Below are positions 1 to 4,338 of a stretch of 8,267 nt of DNA, one piece after another; the stretch's first letter is position 1; the number at the start of each line of letters is the position of its first letter. Location: assembly GCA_021811925.1 (NCBI GenBank), contig JAKAPY010000071.1, positions 1 through 8,267 of the forward strand. The letters run 5' to 3'. The notes below the pieces were generated by a model that worked only from the letters and a program-made list of their open reading frames with translations, was not told the origin of the DNA and searched no databases. Made by a program: the position numbers and the translations under genes. Origin of the DNA: Thermoplasmata archaeon. Lineage in GTDB: Archaea; Thermoplasmatota; Thermoplasmata; Sysuiplasmatales; Sysuiplasmataceae.

Positions 1-427
1 CCGATCTGTGAATCCTCTTCTCGAGAGTATTCCTTTCGACCACCAGCGCTGCACCCTCGTATGACGCCCTCACCGCATCAGGCAAATGGTTTGTGTAACC
101 CGGCTCCCTCATCACAATCTGTACCGTCCCCTTGCCCGCGTAGTTCAGATACTTCAGAGGTTCGTCCGTGACTATTACAACGGGCAGGTTGGATGTCGCC
201 GTGAGAAGCGAAAGGAATTCCTTCTCGCTTTCCTGCATGAACGGCAATTCCAAAACGGCCACAGAACCGAAACCAATGGAGTGAAGCGAAAGCGCGTAAG
301 AAAGCGGCGAAAGAGAAGAAGCCCTCATGCCGGGGATGGACGAAATGCAGTCTATGTCATGCCTGTACTTTGCCTCGTCCTCTGTGACAACATGGACCTG
401 CAGTTCCGGTCTGTTGGCTGAAACCAT
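1..427 (-). CDS. Partial protein of unknown function with a degenerate receiver-like N-terminal domain
   Basis: An open minus-strand frame begins at ATG 427-425 and continues for 142 codons without a stop, leaving the window at base 1, so only the N-terminus is present. An in-frame stop lies three codons upstream of this ATG, and a TATA box sits about 29 bases upstream, which fixes the start. The translation (begins MVSANRPELQVHVVTED) alternates hydrophobic strands and helices much like a response-regulator receiver: acidic E16/D17 after strand 1, E60 in VAVLELP where the phospho-accepting Asp would be, T87 in VVIVTDEP, and R107 in IVMREPG where Lys is usual. The spacings (43, 27 and 20 residues) are close to CheY. 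If this reading is right, the domain lacks the canonical Asp and Lys and would probably not be phosphorylated. An output or kinase domain may follow outside the window. The fold assignment is inference; that the frame is coding is fairly secure. Confidence 0.72.
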   Translation of the reverse strand, partial: MVSANRPELQVHVVTEDEAKYRHDIDCISSIPGMRASSLSPLSYALSLHSIGFGSVAVLELPFMQESEKEFLSLLTATSNLPVVIVTDEPLKYLNYAGKGTVQIVMREPGYTNHLPDAVRASYEGAALVVERNTLEKRIHRS

Positions 428-696
428 ACAATGTCAAATTTCACACTTTTGCTTATAATTGTTTCTTTCATTGTTGCTCCGCGCGGAACTCAGCCTGCCG
501 ATGAGAGCTCATGGCCAGGAGGCAGGCCCTCCGAACAGGGAGTTCATCCTCCTCCTGCAGGGAGCAAGCTCCCCGGTGCAAACAGTACTGACTGGACAAA
601 ATCAAGCCATGCATGCTGGCTGCCAGCTGCACCAGAACGCGAACTACCAGTTGGCACCCGCAAGTGATAAGAACGCTTTGACATTCATATTGTGCG
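428..696. other. Divergent intergenic spacer with several inverted repeats
   Basis: This 269-base spacer lies between the divergently transcribed receiver-like gene and the aminotransferase. Apart from the minus-strand promoter at its left end, it holds closely spaced inverted repeats: GCCTGCC (493-499) with GGCAGGC (521-527), enclosing ATGAG/CTCAT (501-505/508-512); GGGAG/CTCCC (560-564/569-573, loop CAAG); the palindrome CAGTACTG (583-590); and GCTGG/CCAGC (615-619/623-627). Short open frames cross it on both strands, but none has convincing protein-like composition together with a start signal. It could hold an untranslated RNA or operators. No strong TATA box was found for the rightward gene; TTCATATTG (684-692) and TGATAAGAA (665-673) are weak candidates. 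Confidence 0.45.
452..465 (-). promoter_or_regulatory. TATA box and BRE-like element for the minus-strand gene
   Basis: Read on the minus strand the sequence is GAAACAATTATAAG: a GAAAC BRE-like element (461-465) directly before an AATTATAAG TATA box (452-460). The box centre is about 29 bases upstream of the ATG at 427, so the transcript would have almost no leader. The same GAAAC-then-TATA layout is found before the gene at 2000. Confidence 0.65.
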
Positions 697-1794
697 ATGA
701 AAGGGAAAATACTGATGCACATGGGCCCGTCAGTCGGGAATTACAGGGTAACACTTGCAGGCGTTACAGAAAACGTTGGGTTTGCTTCGCCCGAATTCAT
801 TTCGGTGATGAGAGAAAGCCTGGACGGAGTCGGTGAAGTGATGGGGGCCGGAAGCGACTACATGCCTTTCATTATTCCCGGCAGCGGCACAGCCGCAATG
901 GAAAGCACCGTCACATTTCTGCGGAAAGGGGACAGGGTGCTTGTCCTCAGCAACGGCGTGTTTGGGGACAGATGGTCGCGCATATTCGAAAGATACCCCG
1001 TGAAGGTGGATTATCTAAATGCAAGGGCGGGCGAGACCGTCCTGCCCGAAGATGCACGAAAACTCGCTTCGGTTAACAAATACAGATTAACGGTGATGAC
1101 ACATGTGGAAACGAGCACAGGCGTCAGGGCGCCGGTGCGTGAACTCATTCAGAGTGTCAGGGCGTCGTCCGAAATAGTGGCAGTGGACGGTGTTGCAAGC
1201 GTCGGTGGAGAGAATGTAAGCGCAGAAGAATGGGATGCGGACATCGTTCTGACAGCCAGCCAGAAAGCAATAGGCGCACCCCCTGGCCTCGGACTTCTTG
1301 TTGTCAGAAAGAGCCTTCTCGGGGTCGCCGGCAATGACAGGATATCAAGCTTCTTCCTCGACCTGAACAACTGGGCTCCAGTAATGCAGGGGATGCTCGA
1401 CATGAAAGGCGGATACTTCGCAACGCCTCCAATTTCCACAATCTTTTCGCTGAGGGAAGCCTTCAGGCTGGCTAAGGAGGAGGGACTACTGAAGCGCATA
1501 GAAAGGCATGCCTCGGCTGCGGGAGAAATAAGAAGTGGCGTCCAGGAGCTGGGTCTGGGCATCGTGGCGAAGGATGGATTGAGAAGCAACACTGTCACGG
1601 GTGTAAAGCTAGATGGAATAGATGCGGCAGAGTTTGTAAGAAGGTGCGCCGACAGGGGAGTCGAATTCGCTACTGGTGTGCATCCCGAATTGAAGGGGAG
1701 GTACTTCAGGATAGGACACATGGGCTGGGTGACTGAAATCGATGTGACCGCGGCGCTTGGAGTGATAAAACAGGTTCTGCACGAAATGCATTGA
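697..1794 (+). CDS. Class V PLP-dependent aminotransferase (alanine/serine-glyoxylate aminotransferase-like)
   Basis: The 365-residue product has the usual length and motif order of small class V aminotransferases related to alanine-glyoxylate and serine-pyruvate aminotransferases. Visible are the N-terminal LMHMGPS substrate loop (6-12), SGTAAMES for PLP phosphate contacts (63-70), HVETSTG (136-142), VAVDGVASVGG with the pyridine-nitrogen Asp at 164 (161-171), TASQKA with the Schiff-base Lys at 190 (186-191), a TPP motif (243-245), and FRIGHMG (337-343), whose Arg338 should bind the substrate carboxylate. The family moves an amino group from Ala or Ser to an acceptor such as glyoxylate or pyruvate; the exact substrates cannot be read from sequence. 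ATG 697 is the first start after an in-frame TGA at 679-681. ATG 715 is possible but would cut into the conserved N-terminus. It is cytosolic, has no signal peptide, and is separated from the downstream cluster by 205 bases, so a functional link to it is unproven. Confidence 0.93.
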   Translation: MKGKILMHMGPSVGNYRVTLAGVTENVGFASPEFISVMRESLDGVGEVMGAGSDYMPFIIPGSGTAAMESTVTFLRKGDRVLVLSNGVFGDRWSRIFERYPVKVDYLNARAGETVLPEDARKLASVNKYRLTVMTHVETSTGVRAPVRELIQSVRASSEIVAVDGVASVGGENVSAEEWDADIVLTASQKAIGAPPGLGLLVVRKSLLGVAGNDRISSFFLDLNNWAPVMQGMLDMKGGYFATPPISTIFSLREAFRLAKEEGLLKRIERHASAAGEIRSGVQELGLGIVAKDGLRSNTVTGVKLDGIDAAEFVRRCADRGVEFATGVHPELKGRYFRIGHMGWVTEIDVTAALGVIKQVLHEMH

Positions 1795-1835
1795 TGCATA
1801 GCGCTTAAACTTCGCGAACGGTACACCTACCGAAT

Positions 1836-1964
1836 GCGGAGACGGGTGAATGCCCGATACATCATGACGGGAGCGACCTAACATGGAAGTCAATCCTGAA
1901 CTTGAATGGGTCTGCCGGATGCGGAAGGCGTAGAGGATGAATTTTCTCACCGTTCCGTCTCCGC
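1836..1964. repeat. 10-base inverted repeat flanking the spacer before SCP2-1
   Basis: GCGGAGACGG at 1836-1845 is exactly complementary to CCGTCTCCGC at 1955-1964. The right arm abuts the BRE/TATA element of the downstream gene (1965-1980). The arms are 109 bases apart, so they could be paired protein-binding half sites or the base of a long stem; chance cannot be excluded. Confidence 0.4.
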
Positions 1965-1980
1965 GAAACTGTTTATAGAA
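1965..1980 (+). promoter_or_regulatory. BRE/TATA promoter of the first SCP2 gene
   Basis: GAAACT (1965-1970, BRE-like) is followed by GTTTATAGAA (1971-1980), a good archaeal TATA box centred about 25 bases before the ATG at 2000. This spacing places transcription initiation at or next to the start codon. There is no Shine-Dalgarno sequence before the ATG, consistent with a leaderless message. This promoter probably also serves the aldehyde dehydrogenase downstream. Confidence 0.75.
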
Positions 1981-1999
1981 AGTTCCAGATCACAGGCAC

Positions 2000-2404
2000 A
2001 TGTCAACCTTCCCTAGCAGAGAGTGGGCTGAACAATATGTCAGTGCGCTTAATTCAAACGAGGCATACCGGGATGCGGGCAGGACATGGGAAGGGGACAT
2101 TATTCTTGCCGTTGAGAAGGATGACACGCACAGTGAGAACTGGTATCTCTACCTGGACCTTTATCACGGGCAGTGCAGGAAATACGACACATTCGAAGAG
2201 GACCGTATGCTGCCTGGTGCCGAGTTCATATACAGCGGTCCGTTTGCTAACTGGAAAAGGCTCATAAACGGCGAGATCGAGCCCATACAGGGACTTCTGA
2301 CAGGCAAGTTCAAACTGAGGGGGCCAATGATGAAGGTGATGCGTTACAGCCGGGCGGCGAAGGAAATGGTAAATACGGCAAAACTCGTTGACACACAGTT
2401 CTGA
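2000..2404 (+). CDS. SCP2-like sterol-carrier/lipid-binding domain protein (SCP2-1)
   Basis: A 134-residue single-domain protein. The C-terminal half shows the SCP2 signature: a GPFANWKRLINGEIEP segment (80-95) followed by GLLTGKFKLRGPMMKVMR (98-115) and a closing helix (116-130), equivalent to the G-x-L-x-G-K-x-K-x-x-G stretch that forms the floor of the lipid tunnel in SCP2 folds. The N-terminal part is diverged and carries an aromatic-rich segment (WYLYLDLYHGQC, 48-59) that may shape the ligand pocket. SCP2 domains bind acyl-CoA, fatty acids and sterol-like lipids without catalysis. No signal peptide or membrane segment is seen, so it is likely cytosolic. It is the first gene of its transcript, with a TATA box at the right spacing, and lies 16 bases before the aldehyde dehydrogenase start, suggesting co-transcription. 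It is clearly different from the second SCP2 protein at 3977. The actual ligand is unknown. Confidence 0.82.
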   Translation: MSTFPSREWAEQYVSALNSNEAYRDAGRTWEGDIILAVEKDDTHSENWYLYLDLYHGQCRKYDTFEEDRMLPGAEFIYSGPFANWKRLINGEIEPIQGLLTGKFKLRGPMMKVMRYSRAAKEMVNTAKLVDTQF

Positions 2405-2407
2405 CCA

Positions 2408-2413
2408 GAGGTG
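2408..2413 (+). promoter_or_regulatory. Shine-Dalgarno site that decides the aldehyde dehydrogenase start
   Basis: GAGGTG, matching the complement of the archaeal 16S rRNA tail (GGAGGTGATC), ends 7 bases before ATG 2421. This favours ATG 2421 over the in-frame TTG at 2388, which lies inside the preceding SCP2 gene. Confidence 0.7.
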
Positions 2414-2420
2414 GCATTCG

Positions 2421-3917
2421 ATGGAAAACCTTCCTGCATATGGCAGTTTTATCGGCGGCAAATGGGACTACGAGGGTGAGTCTCGCCCTGTTGTGAGCCC
2501 CGGCGATGGTTCAATTATTGCCACAGTCGTTGATGCCGACAGGCACAAGACGGGGGAGGCCGTGGAGTCTGCGCAAAAGGCATTCGATGTCACCTGGCAA
2601 CATTTTTCTCTGACAAGAAGGAAGAGGATTCTCGCAGCTCTCGCCTCCTCCATGCAGGAGCGGTCTGAGGAGTTCGCGTCACTTGAGTCGATGAATACGG
2701 GTAAGGTCATCAGGCAGAGTGCATTCATGGATGTGCCGCTTGCAATTGAATGCATAAACTACTACGCGGGTCTGAAGGTCAGATTCAGGAGAAGGCTGAA
2801 TCACCCCGAGTTTCCAGGCACCAGGGGTGTGGTGGAACACCTCCCAATGGGGGTGGTTGGTGCAATCGCACCCTGGAACGTTCCCCTTCTCATGGCCGTG
2901 TGGAAGACAATACCCGCACTTCTCGCGGGCAACACAGTCGTTCTCAAGCCTTCCCACCATACGCCGGTCACCGCATTTGAGTTCGCCAGGCAGGCAAAAA
3001 GGGCAGGGCTGCCGGACGGAGTTCTCAACGTGGTCACAGGCAGCGGTGAAGAAGTCGGCAGGGCACTCTGCGAGGACAGGAGGGTAAGCATGCTCAGCTT
3101 CACCGGTTCTACAGAGACGGGGAAGCGAGTTCTTTCGTCAGCCTCGGGCACGATAAAGAAAGTCACGCTTGAACTTGGGGGAAAGTCCCCGAACATAGTT
3201 TTTGCGGATGCACCGCTGGAAAGGGCGGTGAAAGGGGTGCTTTTCGGCATCTACCTGAACTCCGGGCAGCTGTGCGAATCAGGCAGCAGGCTTCTTGTCG
3301 AGTCAAGCATAAAGGAAAGGTTCCTTGATGAACTGCGCAAGCGTGCTGATTCGATGAGATGTGGCAACCCGATGGACATGGACACGGACATAAGCGCAAT
3401 AACGACTTCCGCGCAGAGGGTGAAGATACGTGACATGGTCGATGATGCCGTTTCCAAAGGAGCCAATGCCTGTTTCAGGAAACAGATCGACGGGTCTGTT
3501 CCTCCCCACGGGCTCTTCTACCCACCCACAATACTTACCGGTGTGACTGAGGAAATGAGGATAGCGAGGCATGAAACATTCGGCCCCGTCCTGGCCTGCA
3601 TGGACTTTGAGGACGAGGAGGAGGCCACTGCAATGGCGAACGACTCCAACTACGGCCTGGCGGGAGGAGTTTGGTCAGGTGACGAGAAGAAGGCGATGAG
3701 GGTAGCGAAACGGATACGTGCAGGCACCGTATGGATCAATGACTACCACATGCTGTCTGCAGCCGCCCCGCGGGGCGGGTTCAAGGAAAGCGGTATCGGC
3801 AGGGAGCTGGGAATCGAGGGGCTGATGGAATTCACCCAGACAAGGCACCTGTTCATAGGTGACAGTTCGGGGTCGCTGGACGATATAGCGTACGGACTTG
3901 TCGTACCAGACAGGTGA
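2421..3917 (+). CDS. NAD(P)-dependent aldehyde dehydrogenase
   Basis: A 498-residue protein of normal ALDH length, most like the betaine/fatty aldehyde-type dehydrogenases. It oxidises an aldehyde to a carboxylate with NAD or NADP. Visible are PWN with the oxyanion Asn153 (151-153), VVLKPS with cofactor-binding Lys176 (173-178), FTGSTETG of the Rossmann loop (227-234), the general base Glu251 in LELGGKSP (250-257), the catalytic Cys285 in NSGQLCESGSR (280-290), HETFGPV with Glu385 (384-390), and the C-terminal WINDYH and PRGGFKESGIGRELG segments (438-464). Where NAD-preferring members usually have Glu after KPS/KVA, this protein has His179, so NADP use is possible. No signal peptide is present. 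The gene follows SCP2-1 by 16 bases and is probably in its operon, suggesting a lipid-derived or other hydrophobic aldehyde, but the substrate is inference. Start chosen at ATG 2421 for its Shine-Dalgarno sequence. Confidence 0.95.
   Translation: MENLPAYGSFIGGKWDYEGESRPVVSPGDGSIIATVVDADRHKTGEAVESAQKAFDVTWQHFSLTRRKRILAALASSMQERSEEFASLESMNTGKVIRQSAFMDVPLAIECINYYAGLKVRFRRRLNHPEFPGTRGVVEHLPMGVVGAIAPWNVPLLMAVWKTIPALLAGNTVVLKPSHHTPVTAFEFARQAKRAGLPDGVLNVVTGSGEEVGRALCEDRRVSMLSFTGSTETGKRVLSSASGTIKKVTLELGGKSPNIVFADAPLERAVKGVLFGIYLNSGQLCESGSRLLVESSIKERFLDELRKRADSMRCGNPMDMDTDISAITTSAQRVKIRDMVDDAVSKGANACFRKQIDGSVPPHGLFYPPTILTGVTEEMRIARHETFGPVLACMDFEDEEEATAMANDSNYGLAGGVWSGDEKKAMRVAKRIRAGTVWINDYHMLSAAAPRGGFKESGIGRELGIEGLMEFTQTRHLFIGDSSGSLDDIAYGLVVPDR
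3763..3778. repeat. 16-base all-G/C perfect palindrome inside the aldehyde dehydrogenase
   Basis: CCGCCCCGCGGGGCGG is its own reverse complement and contains no A or T. It encodes the conserved A-P-R-G-G segment near the ALDH C-terminus, so protein constraint may explain part of it. It could still fold as a stable hairpin in mRNA or act as a restriction or protein-binding palindrome. Confidence 0.6.
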
Positions 3918-3941
3918 CCCAAGCCGGAGAAGGGATTCCAA

Positions 3942-3956
3942 GCAACGTTTTATAGA
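3942..3956 (+). promoter_or_regulatory. TATA promoter of the second SCP2 gene and the beta-oxidation genes
   Basis: TTTTATAGA (3948-3956), preceded by GCAACG (3942-3947), is centred about 25 bases upstream of ATG 3977. It shares the core TTTATAGA exactly with the promoter of the first SCP2 gene. It lies in the 59-base gap after the aldehyde dehydrogenase. The start codon has no Shine-Dalgarno sequence, which fits a leaderless transcript beginning at or near the ATG. Confidence 0.75.
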
Positions 3957-3976
3957 CAGTATTCATCTTAACATGC

Positions 3977-4309
3977 ATGCCCAGTTACAACACACTAGAA
4001 GGCCTGGTAAGCAAGCTCAACGCCTCGGACGCGGTGAAGAGCCAGCTCAAGGGGGAAAAGAAAATTGTACAGTTCCTCACAGACAGCGACAAGTTCGTTC
4101 TGCTCATACGAGAAGACGGGAGCGCGGAACTCAAGCCCGGAGCCGAGAGCCTGCCAACGGTGACACTCACTGCGACAGAAGCAATCATGAACGACATACT
4201 TACAGGTAAGCTGAACGGTGTTCAGGCTTTTATCACGGGAAAACTGAAGCTCTCAGGCAACATAATGGCAGCCCAGAAACTTGTGTCCGCGCTTGAAAAG
4301 GCGAAATAG
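3977..4309 (+). CDS. SCP2 sterol-binding domain protein (SCP2-2)
   Basis: A 110-residue stand-alone SCP2 domain of typical length. The pattern is classical: TVTLTATEAIMNDILTGKL (61-79), where SCP2 proteins have a Thr/Leu strand and the helix before the tunnel, then GVQAFITGKLKLSGN (81-95) and the terminal helix MAAQKLVSAL (97-106). The family binds fatty acyl-CoA and other lipids as a soluble carrier. Single-domain SCP2 proteins occur in bacteria and archaea, often near acyl-CoA enzymes. It is highly charged outside the motif and has no signal peptide. The gene has its own TATA box and precedes the hydroxyacyl-CoA dehydrogenase fusion by 29 bases, so it probably leads the beta-oxidation transcript and may hand substrates to those enzymes (inference). 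ATG 3977 gives the SCP2 frame; the overlapping ATG at 3973 opens a different, non-homologous frame. It is only distantly similar to SCP2-1. Confidence 0.92.
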   Translation: MPSYNTLEGLVSKLNASDAVKSQLKGEKKIVQFLTDSDKFVLLIREDGSAELKPGAESLPTVTLTATEAIMNDILTGKLNGVQAFITGKLKLSGNIMAAQKLVSALEKAK

Positions 4310-4338
4310 GACAAGAATGATGCGGCGGGGTGTCTTAA

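Larger units (their letters stand above)
1795..1999. other. Intergenic spacer upstream of the first SCP2 gene
   Basis: This 205-base spacer lies between the aminotransferase stop and the first SCP2 gene. It ends with a clear TATA promoter. It also holds a long-range 10-base inverted repeat, a small CGGG/CCCG hairpin (1843-1846/1853-1856), and a short T-rich stretch ATTTTCTC (1941-1948) that could weakly aid termination of the aminotransferase transcript. No convincing gene was found on either strand; the longest frame that starts here on the plus strand is about 15 codons. Confidence 0.5.

Noticed and set aside
86..421. Plus-strand open frame of 111 codons rich in Lys/Arg
   Set aside because: It is antisense to the minus-strand receiver-like gene, which has a promoter at the right distance and a much more protein-like translation.
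431..667. Plus-strand frame of 78 codons with a hydrophobic, signal-peptide-like N-terminus
   Set aside because: The hydrophobic stretch is produced by the T-rich promoter of the divergent gene, the rest is low-complexity Pro/Ser/Gly without recognisable motif, and no start signal lies at a proper distance.
468..722. Minus-strand Cys-containing frame of 84 codons in the divergent spacer
   Set aside because: It overlaps the aminotransferase start and has no visible promoter or Shine-Dalgarno sequence; its length is compatible with chance.
1149..1826. Long minus-strand frame of 225 codons antisense to the aminotransferase
   Set aside because: The plus strand encodes clear class V aminotransferase motifs including the PLP Lys; the antisense frame is Ser/Pro/Thr-rich as expected of a mirror of codon bias.
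1831..1900. Possible C/D-box or other small RNA in the spacer before SCP2-1
   Set aside because: Isolated GGATGAA- and CTGA-like strings exist elsewhere in the spacer, but they are not arranged as paired C/D and C'/D' boxes.
1609..1950. Minus-strand frame of 113 codons extending into the spacer before SCP2-1
   Set aside because: Most of it is antisense to the aminotransferase 3' end; the spacer part has no recognisable motif or promoter.
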